This document shows positions 16,296-26,115 of a stretch of 64,000 nucleotides of DNA, in pieces. The number at the start of each line of letters is the position of its first letter. Position 1 is the first letter of the stretch. A program made the position numbers and the translations under genes. Source of the DNA: Microbacterium aurantiacum (lineage in GTDB: Bacteria > Actinomycetota > Actinomycetes > Actinomycetales > Microbacteriaceae); assembly GCF_002872075.1 (NCBI RefSeq), contig NZ_PGGU01000016.1:391561-455560 (forward strand), written 5' to 3'. Under the pieces are notes generated by a model. That model had not been told where the DNA came from. It made no database searches and saw nothing but the letters and a program-made list of their open reading frames with translations.

Positions 16296-16948
16296 CCTCC
16301 GCCGCCTCGCCGCGCGTGCTGCTCGCCGACGATCACGGCGCCATTCGAGAGGCGCTGCGCATCATGCTCGAATCCCACGGACTGACGGTGGTCGGCGAGG
16401 CGGCCGATGGTGACGTCGCCGTGCGCAACGCCGCGGCCCTGCTTCCGGACGTCGTGCTGATGGACCTGCGGATGCCGGGGCGCGACGGTGTCTCCGCGAC
16501 GAGGGAGATCGTAGAGCGCGGCCTCGGAGAAGTGCTCGTGCTCACGAGCTTCGACGAGGACGAGCTGGTGTTCGGTGCGATCCGGGCAGGTGCTGCAGGA
16601 TTCCTGCTCAAGACCGCCGATGCTCAGACGCTCGTTCAGGCGGTGCGCACCGTCGCCGCCGGCGATGGCGTGCTCGATGCCCGGGTGACCCGGCGTGCGC
16701 TCGCCGCCATCTCGAACGCAACGTCGCCGGATGAGCCGCGGGCGACGAGCGAGGAGGTGATGCGCGCCGACCTCACGGCCAGGGAGCGGGAGGTACTCGA
16801 CGGCATCCTGCGCGGCTGGTCGAACGCCCAGCTCTCGCACCGCCTCGGCATCTCGGTGCCGACGGTCAAGACGCATGTCTCCAACGTGCTCGCCAAGCTC
16901 GGCGCGCGGAGCCGTTCGCACGCGGCAGCCCTGGCTCGCGATCGCTGA
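16292..16948 (+). CDS. NarL/FixJ family response regulator
   Basis: A 218-residue regulator. The receiver domain carries D13-D14, phospho-accepting D58 (LMDLRMPG), T85 and K107. A linker is followed by a LuxR-type helix-turn-helix (LTAREREVLDGILRGWSN... VKTHVSNVLAKLGA) in the last 60 residues. It is translationally coupled to the upstream kinase through ATGA overlap and is its cognate partner. Regulated genes are not evident from the sequence. Confidence 0.93.
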   Translation: MTSAASPRVLLADDHGAIREALRIMLESHGLTVVGEAADGDVAVRNAAALLPDVVLMDLRMPGRDGVSATREIVERGLGEVLVLTSFDEDELVFGAIRAGAAGFLLKTADAQTLVQAVRTVAAGDGVLDARVTRRALAAISNATSPDEPRATSEEVMRADLTAREREVLDGILRGWSNAQLSHRLGISVPTVKTHVSNVLAKLGARSRSHAAALARDR

Positions 16949-16960
16949 CGAGGTCGCCGG

Positions 16961-18193
16961 TCACGCCGCGGGCGCGGTCTCTGTCTTCTCCTCCTCGCGG
17001 AGAGGGCGCGCCGCTCCGGAGAACAGGCCGGATGCCACGACAAGGGCCACCAGGATGAACAGCGTGTTCAGCAGGCCGATGTGCTCGCTGATCACGCCTA
17101 GCACCGGAGGGCCGCCGAGGAACGCGACGTAGCCGATGGTCGCCGCCGCGCTCACCCGCGCGGCCGCCTTCAGCGGATCATCCGCCGCCGCCGACATGCC
17201 CAGCGGGAACCCGAGCGAGGCGCCGACGCCCCAGAGCCCGGCGCCGATCAGGACGAGCGGCAGCGAGGTGCCGAGGATGAACAGCAGGATGCCGGCGGCC
17301 GCCGCGACGGCGAGCACGCGCAGCACGGCGACGCGGCCGAAGCGGTCGACGAGCGGCCCGCCGAACAGGCGGAGCACGGTCATGCCGACGGAGAACACGG
17401 CAAGCGCGACCGCGCCGGTGCCCTCATCGAAGCCGTGACCCTGCTCGGCGCCGAGGGCGATCCAGTCGTTGGCGCCGCCCTCGGCGAACGCCATGCCGAG
17501 CATGACCATGCCGAGCAGGTAGGTGCGCGGCTCGCGCCACGCCTCGAGGGCGATGTGCATCCGCTCGCTCCATGCCGGCTTCTCGTGGCCCTCGGGATCG
17601 AGTGCGGCTTCGCGCACCGGCACGTGGAAGAAGCAGACGACCGCGATGATCGCGATGACCGCTCCCATGATCGAGGAGTGCGTGGCGACGTCCATGCCCG
17701 ACCCGGCCGCAAGAGCACCCGCCCCGGCTCCGAGCACCGTGCCGAAGCTGAAGAACGCGTGGAACACAGGCAGGATCGTCTTGCCCATCTGCTGCTCGAT
17801 CGCGGTGGCCTCGACGTTCATCATCACGTCGACGCAGCCGTTGCCGAATCCGAACAGCGCCATGCCCAGGAGCACGACGGGGACCGAGGTGAAGACCGTC
17901 GCACCGAGGCCGACGAGGGCGATGCCGACTGCGAAGGCGAGCATCGCCATGAGCATTCCGCGCCGCGCGCCGGTGCGCGCCATCACGGCCGGGCTGGTCG
18001 AGATGCCGAGGATCGATGCGATCCCCATGCCGAGCAGGATCATGCCGACCTGGGCGTTGTCGAGGCCGAGATCGGCTTTGATGCTGGGCACGCGCGACGC
18101 CCAGGTCGCGATCGACAGGCCGCTGGCGAGGAAGATGACGAAGATGGCGGCGCGCCAGCGCACGAACTGCGAGCGAGTGAGAGCGGTGTCCAT
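16961..18193 (-). CDS. MFS transporter (YbjJ/FucP-like)
   Basis: A 410-residue, 12-helix transporter. The first half contains a loop typical of YbjJ-like members (VMMNVEATAIEQQMGKTILPVFHAFFSFG, with key glutamate and histidine), and the second half has PLVDRFGRVAVLR, the motif-A-like loop. Substrate is unknown; relatives are annotated as sugar or drug transporters. It is divergent from a LacI regulator and shares a perfect palindromic operator with it, so it is probably the regulated target, and a sugar-like substrate is plausible. Confidence 0.85.
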   Translation of the reverse strand: MDTALTRSQFVRWRAAIFVIFLASGLSIATWASRVPSIKADLGLDNAQVGMILLGMGIASILGISTSPAVMARTGARRGMLMAMLAFAVGIALVGLGATVFTSVPVVLLGMALFGFGNGCVDVMMNVEATAIEQQMGKTILPVFHAFFSFGTVLGAGAGALAAGSGMDVATHSSIMGAVIAIIAVVCFFHVPVREAALDPEGHEKPAWSERMHIALEAWREPRTYLLGMVMLGMAFAEGGANDWIALGAEQGHGFDEGTGAVALAVFSVGMTVLRLFGGPLVDRFGRVAVLRVLAVAAAAGILLFILGTSLPLVLIGAGLWGVGASLGFPLGMSAAADDPLKAAARVSAAATIGYVAFLGGPPVLGVISEHIGLLNTLFILVALVVASGLFSGAARPLREEEKTETAPAA

Positions 18194-18205
18194 CCCGGAA
18201 GCCTA

Positions 18206-18219
18206 TCGAATCGATTCGA
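18206..18219. promoter_or_regulatory. LacI-type operator palindrome
   Basis: TCGAATCGATTCGA is a perfect 14-base palindrome with the central CG typical of LacI-family operators. It lies 12 bases upstream of the MFS start and 33 bases upstream of the LacI start, in the only space where both promoters can be. Confidence 0.75.
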
Positions 18220-18252
18220 GCCCAGGAAACCCCAGGGAGCTATCCTCGGAGT

Positions 18253-19317
18253 ATGAGCAGCTCAGACGGCCCGCGCCGCGCGACGATCGCCGACGTCGCA
18301 CGAACCGCCGGTGTGGCGACCTCGACGGCGTCGGTGGTGTTCAGCGGCAAGGCCAAGGTCGCCGCGTCCACGAAGGAGCGCGTGCTCGCAGCGGCCGCCG
18401 AACTCGGCTACGCCGGTCCCGATCCGCGTGCGGCCTCGTTGCGGCGCGGCCGCAGCGGCATCGTCGGCGTCGTCCTCGAGGGGCATCTGCGCACCGCCTT
18501 CCTCGATCCCGTCACCACCGCGATGATGGACGGCCTCACCGACGGCCTCGCCGAGCTGAGCGCCGGAATCCTGCTGATGCGCGACGAGCCGGGAGAGGGC
18601 GGCGGTCTGGCGCTTTCGAGCGCGCCGGTCGACGCCGTCGTGCTGATCGGATGCTCCGGCCGCACGCGCGACTCCCTGGAGGTCGTCCGGAGCCGCGGAC
18701 TGCCGGTGGTCGTGATCGAGGGCGACGCCGGTGAGGGCATCCCGCGCATCATGCTGGACAACACCGCCGCCGCCGCCGATGTCGCCCGGCATGTGCGCGA
18801 CCTCGGCCACGAGAACGTCGCTCTCGTCACCCTGCCGTTGGACAGCCATCGCCGGCGCGGACCGGTGACGGCCGACCAGCTCGCGACGGCGACGGTCGAC
18901 GTGACGATCCATCGGCTCCTCGGCACGCGCGAGGTGTTCCCGGATGCGCCGGCCTATGCGGCGGCGGGGAGCTTCATCGACGAGGGTCTGCTGGTCGGCA
19001 GGACGCTGCTGGCCGACCCGACCAGACGCCCCACCGCGGTGATCGCGCAGAGCGATCTGCTCGCCGCCGGCGTCATCCGCGCCGCGGAGGAACTCGGACT
19101 GCGGGTGCCACAGGACGTCAGCGTGGCCGGCTTCGACGGCATCACCGTCGACGGACTCGGTGCGCACACCCTCACCACGAGCGTGCAGCCGGCTGTGGAG
19201 AAGGGCAGGGCGGCGGGGGAGCAGGTGGCACGGATGCTGCGCGGAGAGCCGGCCACCACGCAGCATCTCACCTGCCGCTTCCGCGCCGGAACCACCACGG
19301 CGCCGCCCTCGCGCTGA
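18253..19317 (+). CDS. LacI family transcriptional regulator
   Basis: A 354-residue repressor. The helix-turn-helix is at about 10-30 (TIADVARTAGVATSTASVVF), followed by hinge helix and sugar-sensing domain; the C-terminus contains the conserved SVAGFDGI segment. TATCCT (18241-18246) sits 6 bases before the ATG and no usable Shine-Dalgarno spacing exists, so the transcript may be leaderless. The palindromic site at 18206-18219 suggests control of the divergent MFS gene and itself. Confidence 0.9.
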   Translation: MSSSDGPRRATIADVARTAGVATSTASVVFSGKAKVAASTKERVLAAAAELGYAGPDPRAASLRRGRSGIVGVVLEGHLRTAFLDPVTTAMMDGLTDGLAELSAGILLMRDEPGEGGGLALSSAPVDAVVLIGCSGRTRDSLEVVRSRGLPVVVIEGDAGEGIPRIMLDNTAAAADVARHVRDLGHENVALVTLPLDSHRRRGPVTADQLATATVDVTIHRLLGTREVFPDAPAYAAAGSFIDEGLLVGRTLLADPTRRPTAVIAQSDLLAAGVIRAAEELGLRVPQDVSVAGFDGITVDGLGAHTLTTSVQPAVEKGRAAGEQVARMLRGEPATTQHLTCRFRAGTTTAPPSR

Positions 19318-19325
19318 CTGGGCGG

Positions 19326-20846
19326 TCAGGAGCGCTGCGGACCGAGCGGGAGCGGCGTCGTCGCGTAGTCGAAGATCGTGTACCTGCCGCAGCTGATCCG
19401 GTCGGTCGGTATGGCGGAGACCGGAAGCTGCCACGCCACGGTCGCGCTGTCCTCGATGAGGAACGTCACCTTCGACACGGCGAAGTCGCTGCGGTTGACC
19501 AGCCAGGCGTAGCCGTTCAGCCGATGATCGACCTGCACGAGCTGTGCCGTGTCGCGCAGGTGCAGCTTCGGCAGCCGCACCGTCCAGAACTGGCCGGCGC
19601 CGACGCGACCTGACGCATCCACCCAGTCGGTCACGCAGACGAGGTCGGCATCCGGCCGCTGCGTCGCCCCTGCGAGGCGCGGGATGCCGAGGAACCCGCC
19701 GAGCAGCAGGAACACCGCCGCCGTTGCGAGCAGCGCCCGGGGACCGAGCAGCGGCCGGGGGAGAGGCGGGCGAAGCGCGCGCGGTGCCGCGACCAGCGCG
19801 AGCAGCGGTGCGAACACCGCGGGCTGCAGGTACCGGGCGGCGTGCGTGCCGAGAGCGACGGCGCCGATGATCACCAGGAGCGGAGCCACCCAGGCCATGG
19901 CGGCCACGAGGAGCGCGCCGCGCTCGCCGGGTTCCCGCACGAGGTGCAATGTCTGCCGGACGGCCAGAGCGAGCAGCGTCAGGATGAGCAGAGCCGCGAC
20001 CCACCCTCCCGGCGTCGCCAGCCGTTCGGTCAGGAGCCCGGAGTAGTACGTCAGGGACCGCATCCAGTCAGCGGGCTGCACGTACGCCGCTCCTGTGTTG
20101 GCGATCCATGCCGAGAGCGGAATACGCCCGAGTATGCCGACGGCGCTTCCCCCGAGCAGCACCGCACCCAGGGCCAGCGCGAGTCCGCGCCCTTGCCGGC
20201 GGAGCGCGGAGGCGACGAGCAGCGCAGTGAGCGGCACCGTCCCCCACACGGCGTACAGCGGGTTCGAGAGGGTCGAGATCGCCGCAGTGGCGAACAGCGC
20301 GATCAGCAGCAGCGGGCGGGGTCGCTCGCGGTCGAGCGCGCGGCGCAGCATCCCCACGGACGCCACCACCGCGACCACCGTCGCCGAATAGTAGGTCGTC
20401 GTGAGCTGCAGCGAGGCCAGCTGCATGGCATCGCGTGATGCGGATGTCTCGGTCATCGCGATGAGCCCGAACACGCCGAGCCCGAGCAGGGACCACGCCA
20501 CCGGCGCCGCATCCGCTCTCCGACGCCCGGCTGCGAGCCGGAGTGCGCCGTAGAGGGCGACGACATTGACGACGGCGTTCGCCGCGAGGACGCCGTCCAC
20601 CCCGAGCGGCAGCATCGAGAGCGCCGCGAACACAGCGGACTCGGGCAGGAAGAGCACGCTGGACATCGCCCAGTCGAGGACCTGTCCATCGAGCAGGGAT
20701 CGCACGAACAGCGCAACCACGAGCGAGTCGCCGTCACGGAAGAGAACCTCGGAGCGAGGGGATGCAGCCATCTGCCCGGCCACCAGCACGCCGATCGCGA
20801 CGGCACCGAGCCAGCCGGCCGCCTCCCGCATCCATCCCCCGTGCAT
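19326..20846 (-). CDS. Large polytopic membrane protein of unknown function
   Basis: A 506-residue protein with about ten hydrophobic helices in residues 10-390 and a roughly 110-residue C-terminal extracytoplasmic domain. The overall layout resembles GT-C type glycosyltransferases or mannosyltransferase-like proteins, with an early acidic motif (FRDGDS) after the first helix. No catalytic assignment is safe. The start is uncertain: ATG 20846 has only a weak GAGAG, while ATG 20831 has GGGGG 4 to 5 bases upstream. It is convergent with the LacI gene and divergent from the Mrp operon. Confidence 0.7.
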   Translation of the reverse strand: MHGGWMREAAGWLGAVAIGVLVAGQMAASPRSEVLFRDGDSLVVALFVRSLLDGQVLDWAMSSVLFLPESAVFAALSMLPLGVDGVLAANAVVNVVALYGALRLAAGRRRADAAPVAWSLLGLGVFGLIAMTETSASRDAMQLASLQLTTTYYSATVVAVVASVGMLRRALDRERPRPLLLIALFATAAISTLSNPLYAVWGTVPLTALLVASALRRQGRGLALALGAVLLGGSAVGILGRIPLSAWIANTGAAYVQPADWMRSLTYYSGLLTERLATPGGWVAALLILTLLALAVRQTLHLVREPGERGALLVAAMAWVAPLLVIIGAVALGTHAARYLQPAVFAPLLALVAAPRALRPPLPRPLLGPRALLATAAVFLLLGGFLGIPRLAGATQRPDADLVCVTDWVDASGRVGAGQFWTVRLPKLHLRDTAQLVQVDHRLNGYAWLVNRSDFAVSKVTFLIEDSATVAWQLPVSAIPTDRISCGRYTIFDYATTPLPLGPQRS

Positions 20847-20996
20847 GCGTCAACTCTCGCACGGGCCGGCCGCCGGTCCCGGCCCGTATCACGCGTCGCT
20901 GATCGCCGCGAAACCCGCCGGCAATGTGCGACCCGTAAACTGGAGTGAATCCGCCCGCCTGTGCCGTATGGCCGACGAGCCCCGAGGAGTCGCTCG

Positions 20997-23963
20997 ATGC
21001 TGATGCTCCTCGTCGCGTTCCTCCTCGGATCGCTGCTCATGCCGGTCCTCGTTCGCTGGCTCGGAGCCCGGGCGTTCGCCATCGCCGCACTCGTGCCGGC
21101 CGCCGCGTTCGTACAGGCGCTCGTGGTCACCCCGCAGGTGCTCGATCCGCAGACCACGCCGTTCGAAGCAGTCCCCTGGATTCCGCAACTCGGTCTCGAG
21201 CTCTCGATGCACATGGATGTGCTGGGCTGGGTGCTCACCCTGATCGTCACGGGTGTCGGCGCGCTCGTGCTGCTCTACTGCCGCTGGTACTTCCACGACG
21301 ACGCCACGGGGCTCGGTCAGTTCGCCGGGGTGCTTCTCGGCTTCGCGGGGGCGATGTACGGCCTCGTGCTCACCGACGACCTCGTCATGCTCGTGATGTT
21401 CTGGGAAGTCACCAGCATCCTCTCGTACCTGCTCATCGGCCACTATCGCCGACGTGCGGCCAGTCGTCGTGCGGCACTGCAGGCGCTGCTGGTGACCACG
21501 CTCGGCGGACTGGTCATGTTCGTCGGGGTGGTGCTCCTGGTGGTGGACGCCGGCACGACGAGCATCACCGAGATCCTCGCCCTCGCCCCGGCCGGGCCGA
21601 TGGTGGATGCGGCGATCGTCATGCTCCTCATCGGCGCGATCAGCAAGTCGGCGCTCTTCCCCTTCCACTTCTGGCTCCCCGGAGCCATGGCCGCCCCCAC
21701 CCCGGTGAGCGCGTATCTGCACGCTGCCGCGATGGTCAAAGCCGGCATCTACCTCATCGCCCGCTTCGCGCCCATCTTCGCCTTCACCGGTCCCTGGCGG
21801 CCGATCATCGTCTCGCTCGGCGTGCTGACGATGCTGATCGGCGGCATCCAGGCGCTGCGCGAGACCGACCTCAAGCGCATCCTCGCCTTCGGCACCGTCA
21901 GCCAGCTCGGCTTCTTCGCGGTCGTGGTCGGCTACGGCAGCAAGGCGACGGCGCTGGCCGGACTCGCCTTGGTGATCGGGCATGCGCTGTTCAAGTCGGC
22001 ACTGTTCCTCATCGTCGGCGTCATCGACCGCCAGCTCTCCACCCGCGACATCGACGAGCTCTCCGGGGTCGGCCGGCAGGCCCCCGTCATGGCGACAGCG
22101 GCATTCATCTCGGTGGCCTCGATGGTCGGCATCGCTCCGACGATCGGCTTCGTCGCGAAGGAGTCCACACTCACCGCCCTGCTCGACGCCGCGGTGGCGG
22201 GCGAACCCTGGGGTCTGTTGGCGTTGATCGGCGTCATCGTCGGGTCCATGCTCACCGCGGCATATGGGGCCAGGTTTCTCTGGGGAGCGTTCTGGACGAA
22301 GCGCGACGATCGCGGCGACAGGATGCCGGAGACGGCCTGGCCGGACCCGCCGGTCGGCTTCCTCTCAGCTCCGATCGTGCTCGCGGCCGCCACCATCGGC
22401 GCCGGGATCGGCGCCCCGGCGCTCGACATCGCGCTCCGCGGCTACGCCCTCACCGCCGAGGCACCGCTCTCGCGGGAGTCCGACCCGGGGCACCTCGCGC
22501 TCTGGCACGGCTTCGAGCCGGCGCTGGGCATCTCGATCCTCTCCATCTTCATCGGCCTCGCCGTGTTCGGGATCACCCGCCGCACGGGCTGGGACCGGCG
22601 CGCCCGGGTGCTGCCGTTCACGGCCGCCGACGCCTACTACCTCGTGATGCGCGGGGTGGACCGGCTCTCGGTGCTCAGCACGACCTTCACCCAGCGGGGA
22701 TCGCTGCCGGTGTACGTCGGCACGATCTTCGTCGTCTTCGTCGCGGCCGAGGTGACCGCGCTCATCGCCAGCGACGTCGACCGCTTCCAGCTCTCGGCGT
22801 GGCACACCCCCGCACAGCTGGTCGTCGCGCCGATCATGGCCGCCGCCGGCGTCTTCGCCGTGATCGCTCGTAAGCGCTACACCGGTGTGGTCCTGGTGTC
22901 GGTCACCGGACTCGGCATGGTCGCCCTCTTCGCGACGAGCGGCGCCCCCGACCTCGCCCTCACCCAGATCCTCGTCGAGACCGTCACGATGGTGACGTTC
23001 GCACTGGTGCTGCGTCGCCTTCCCGCCCGGATGGGCGAGCGCAACGCCTCCGTCGGCCGCATCCCCCGGGCACTCCTCGGGATCGGCGTGGGCGTCACCA
23101 TGGCGTTCGTGGCCGTGGTCGCCACGCAGTCGCGCATCGCCGATCCGATCTCCCTGGTCTTCCCCGAGATCGCCTATGACATCGGCCACGGCAAGAACGT
23201 CGTGAACGTCGCTCTCGTCGACCTGCGCGGCTGGGACACGATGGGCGAACTGTCCGTGCTCGTGCTCGCGGCGACGGGCGTCGCATCCCTCGTGTTCGTG
23301 ACCCATCGCGCCGACCTGCTCGCCGCCACCAGGACGCTGCCGAAGAGCGGCCGGCGCGGAGCCCGTCATCGGCCCCTGGTGGAGACGACCAAGGGCATCC
23401 GCGTCCAGACCTCGGAGAATCGCAGCAGCCCCCGGGCGTGGCTGGTCGGTGGTCCGAACATGAAGCCGGAGAACCGCTCGATCCTGCTCGAGGTGATCGT
23501 CCGCGTCCTCTTCCACACCATCATCGTGGTGTCGATCTTCCTTCTCTTCGCCGGGCACAACCTGCCGGGAGGCGGCTTCGCCGGCGGGCTCGTCGCCGGC
23601 ATGGCACTCGTCATGCGCTACATCGCGGGCGGCCGCTGGGAGCTCGGTGCCGCGGCACCCACCGATGCCGGGCGACTCCTCGGCTGGGGCCTCATCCTCG
23701 CCGTCGGCGCCGCCGTCGTTCCGCTGTTCTTCGGACTGTCACCGCTCACGAGCTCGTTCTGGGAGTGGGAACTGCCGGTGCTCGGGCACATGGAGTTCGT
23801 GACCTCGACGATCTTCGACATCGGCGTCTACCTCGTCGTCATCGGGCTGGTGCTCGACGTGCTCCGCAGTCTCGGCGCCGAGGTCGACCGGCAGGCCGCG
23901 GCCTTGCGACAGGGCTCATCGACGGGGTCAGCGGTCCGGCGGGCAGAGCGGGGGCCGGCCTGA
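20997..23963 (+). CDS. mrpA: Na+/H+ antiporter subunit A fused to subunit B (MrpAB)
   Basis: A 988-residue protein. Residues 1 to about 800 are MrpA, related to complex I NuoL with a NuoJ-like C-terminal part; the proton-channel lysines and glutamates lie in segments such as LMFWEVTS and KSALFPFHFWLP. Residues from about 822 (NRSILLEVIVRVLFHT... GHNLPGGGFAGG) are a complete MrpB/MnhB domain with no intervening stop. A fused A-B subunit is usual in actinobacteria. The multi-subunit complex exchanges Na+ (or other monovalent cations) for H+ across the cytoplasmic membrane. GAGGAG 7 bases upstream fixes the start at 20997. Confidence 0.95.
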   Translation: MLMLLVAFLLGSLLMPVLVRWLGARAFAIAALVPAAAFVQALVVTPQVLDPQTTPFEAVPWIPQLGLELSMHMDVLGWVLTLIVTGVGALVLLYCRWYFHDDATGLGQFAGVLLGFAGAMYGLVLTDDLVMLVMFWEVTSILSYLLIGHYRRRAASRRAALQALLVTTLGGLVMFVGVVLLVVDAGTTSITEILALAPAGPMVDAAIVMLLIGAISKSALFPFHFWLPGAMAAPTPVSAYLHAAAMVKAGIYLIARFAPIFAFTGPWRPIIVSLGVLTMLIGGIQALRETDLKRILAFGTVSQLGFFAVVVGYGSKATALAGLALVIGHALFKSALFLIVGVIDRQLSTRDIDELSGVGRQAPVMATAAFISVASMVGIAPTIGFVAKESTLTALLDAAVAGEPWGLLALIGVIVGSMLTAAYGARFLWGAFWTKRDDRGDRMPETAWPDPPVGFLSAPIVLAAATIGAGIGAPALDIALRGYALTAEAPLSRESDPGHLALWHGFEPALGISILSIFIGLAVFGITRRTGWDRRARVLPFTAADAYYLVMRGVDRLSVLSTTFTQRGSLPVYVGTIFVVFVAAEVTALIASDVDRFQLSAWHTPAQLVVAPIMAAAGVFAVIARKRYTGVVLVSVTGLGMVALFATSGAPDLALTQILVETVTMVTFALVLRRLPARMGERNASVGRIPRALLGIGVGVTMAFVAVVATQSRIADPISLVFPEIAYDIGHGKNVVNVALVDLRGWDTMGELSVLVLAATGVASLVFVTHRADLLAATRTLPKSGRRGARHRPLVETTKGIRVQTSENRSSPRAWLVGGPNMKPENRSILLEVIVRVLFHTIIVVSIFLLFAGHNLPGGGFAGGLVAGMALVMRYIAGGRWELGAAAPTDAGRLLGWGLILAVGAAVVPLFFGLSPLTSSFWEWELPVLGHMEFVTSTIFDIGVYLVVIGLVLDVLRSLGAEVDRQAAALRQGSSTGSAVRRAERGPA

Positions 23964-24565
23964 TGGATGTCTCCCTCACCCTGATCGTGATCATGGCCGT
24001 GCTGTTCGCCTGCGGTGTCTACGCGATGCTGGAGCGCAGCCTCACCCGCGTGCTGATCGGCTTCCTGCTGCTGGGCAACGCCACGAACCTGCTCCTGCTG
24101 ATCGTGATGGGGGTGCCGGGGAACGCCCCGTTCCACGGCGTCGACGGACCGGTGAGCGACCCGTTGCCGCAGGCCCTCACCCTCACGGCCATCGTGATCA
24201 CCTTCGCCGTCTCGGCGTTCCTGCTCGCCCTCATCTATCGTTCCTGGCAGCTGGGCCAGGCCGACACCGTCGAGGACGACGAGGCCGACATCGCCCTTCG
24301 TGCCCGTACGGATGCCGATGAGGACGTCATGGAGGACGAGGGCGACGAGAGCGAGGAGGAGGCCACGACCGACTTCGTCGGAGTGCAGACCTCGCCGATC
24401 ACCGTCCTGCACATGCGCGATAACCCGGCCATCCACGACGATGCACCGATGGATCACCCGGCGGACTGGGTCGAGCGCTCGAGGCCGGGATCGGATGCCG
24501 CGGCATCCGAAGACTCAGTACCCGACGACTCAGCACCCGACGACGGAAAGGAGGACCGCACGTGA
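23963..24565 (+). CDS. mrpC: Na+/H+ antiporter subunit C (MrpC) with acidic tail
   Basis: A 200-residue NuoK-like subunit. Residues 1-95 contain three membrane helices and match MrpC. Typical MrpC is about 110-115 residues; here a further ~100-residue hydrophilic tail follows, very rich in Asp and Glu (for example EDDEADIALRARTDADEDVMEDE) and probably disordered in the cytoplasm. The ATG overlaps the MrpA stop (TGATG), so it is coupled. Confidence 0.93.
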   Translation: MDVSLTLIVIMAVLFACGVYAMLERSLTRVLIGFLLLGNATNLLLLIVMGVPGNAPFHGVDGPVSDPLPQALTLTAIVITFAVSAFLLALIYRSWQLGQADTVEDDEADIALRARTDADEDVMEDEGDESEEEATTDFVGVQTSPITVLHMRDNPAIHDDAPMDHPADWVERSRPGSDAAASEDSVPDDSAPDDGKEDRT

Positions 24566-26115
24566 GCGCGCTCGTCCCCCTTCTCGTCGCCCTGCCTCTG
24601 CTCGGCGCCGCGATCACCCTCGTGTTCGGGCGCAACGCGCGCCTGCAGGTCATCGTCACGGTCGCCACGCTCGCCACCGTCTCGGTGATCGCCGCGATCC
24701 TGCTGATCGCCGTCGACAGCGGCTCCCCCCTCGCCGTCTCGGTCGGGGGCTGGCCGGTCCCGTTCGGAATCATCCTGTACGTGGACCGGCTCTCCGCCCT
24801 CCTGGTGCTGATCTCCAGCATCGTGCTGCTCGCGGTGCTCCTGTTCTCGATCGGCCAGGGTGTCGCGGACGGCGCCGAGGAGACGCCGATCTCGATCTTC
24901 AATCCCTCGTACCTCATCCTCGCGGCGGGCGTCTTCAACGCCTTCATCGCCGGCGACCTGTTCAACCTGTACGTCGGATTCGAGATCCTGCTCGTCGCCT
25001 CGTACGTGCTGATCACGCTCGGCAGCACCGAATCGCGCATCCGCACCGGCGCGGTCTACATCGTGGTGTCGCTGGTGTCGTCGATCCTGTTCCTCGCGGC
25101 GATCGCCGTGATCTACGGCGCGCTCGGCACCGTGAACATGGCGCAGATCGCCGAGCGGATGTCCGAGCTGCCGCAGGAGACCCAGCTCGTCCTGCACGTC
25201 ATCCTCGTGGTCGCCTTCGGTATCAAGGCCGCCGTCTTCCCTGTGTCGTTCTGGCTGCCGGACTCCTACCCGACCGCGCCGGCCCCGGTGACGGCGGTCT
25301 TCGCCGGCTTGCTGACGAAGGTCGGCGTGTACGCGCTGATCCGCACCGAGACCCAGTTGTTCGCCGAGAACAGCATCGACACCGTGCTGCTCATCGTGGC
25401 ACTGGCGACGATGATCATCGGCGTGCTCGGCGCCGTCGCACAGGCCGAGCTGAAGAGGATCCTCTCGTTCACGCTCGTCAGCCACGTCGGCTACATGATC
25501 TTCGGCCTGGCGATCGCGACCCCCGCGGCCATCGGCGCGACGGTCTACTACATCGTCCACCACATCGTCGTGCAGACGACGCTGTTCCTGGCAGTCGGGC
25601 TCATCGAGCGCCGGGCGGGCAGCACCTCGATCCTGCGGGTGAAGGGACTGTTGAAGGTCGCGCCGGTCATCGCCGTGCTCTACTTCGTTCCGGCCATCAA
25701 CCTCGGCGGTCTCCCGCCGTTCTCCGGCTTCATCGGCAAGTTCGCGCTGTTCGAGGCGGCGGCATCCGTCGGCACGCCGCTGATGATCGTGCTGATCTTC
25801 GGCGGCATCCTCACCTCCCTGCTGACGCTGTACGCGCTGATGCGCGCATGGAACCTCGCGTTCTGGCGCGAGGAGGAGGACTCCACCGAGACCGAGGGGC
25901 GCATCTCCCACCTCGGCAACGCCCCGGCGGCCGATGAGCAGCAGGAACGCCGGCGGATCCCGGCGATCATGACCGTCGCGACCGCCGGGATGGTCGTCGT
26001 CACCGTGTCGCTGTCGATCTTCGCCGGCCCCCTCTACGCGCTCTGCGACCGTATCGGCTCATCGCTGCTGCAACCGGTCAGTCTGGTCCAGCTCGAGGAC
26101 GAGGTGGAATCATGA
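24562..26115 (+). CDS. mrpD: Na+/H+ antiporter subunit D (MrpD)
   Basis: A 517-residue NuoM/NuoN-like subunit with about 14 membrane helices. The proton-pathway helix motifs are visible (GFEILLVASYVLITLGS, FGIKAAVFPVSFWLPDSYP, and the AELKRILSFTLVSHVGYM segment). It starts with GTG overlapping the MrpC stop (GTGA). Part of the Mrp complex, in which A and D carry the proton channels. Confidence 0.95.
   Translation: MSALVPLLVALPLLGAAITLVFGRNARLQVIVTVATLATVSVIAAILLIAVDSGSPLAVSVGGWPVPFGIILYVDRLSALLVLISSIVLLAVLLFSIGQGVADGAEETPISIFNPSYLILAAGVFNAFIAGDLFNLYVGFEILLVASYVLITLGSTESRIRTGAVYIVVSLVSSILFLAAIAVIYGALGTVNMAQIAERMSELPQETQLVLHVILVVAFGIKAAVFPVSFWLPDSYPTAPAPVTAVFAGLLTKVGVYALIRTETQLFAENSIDTVLLIVALATMIIGVLGAVAQAELKRILSFTLVSHVGYMIFGLAIATPAAIGATVYYIVHHIVVQTTLFLAVGLIERRAGSTSILRVKGLLKVAPVIAVLYFVPAINLGGLPPFSGFIGKFALFEAAASVGTPLMIVLIFGGILTSLLTLYALMRAWNLAFWREEEDSTETEGRISHLGNAPAADEQQERRRIPAIMTVATAGMVVVTVSLSIFAGPLYALCDRIGSSLLQPVSLVQLEDEVES

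Noticed and set aside
24454..25911. A 485-codon minus-strand frame opposite MrpC/MrpD
   Set aside because: Acidic and arginine-rich with no domain; opposite conserved antiporter subunits.
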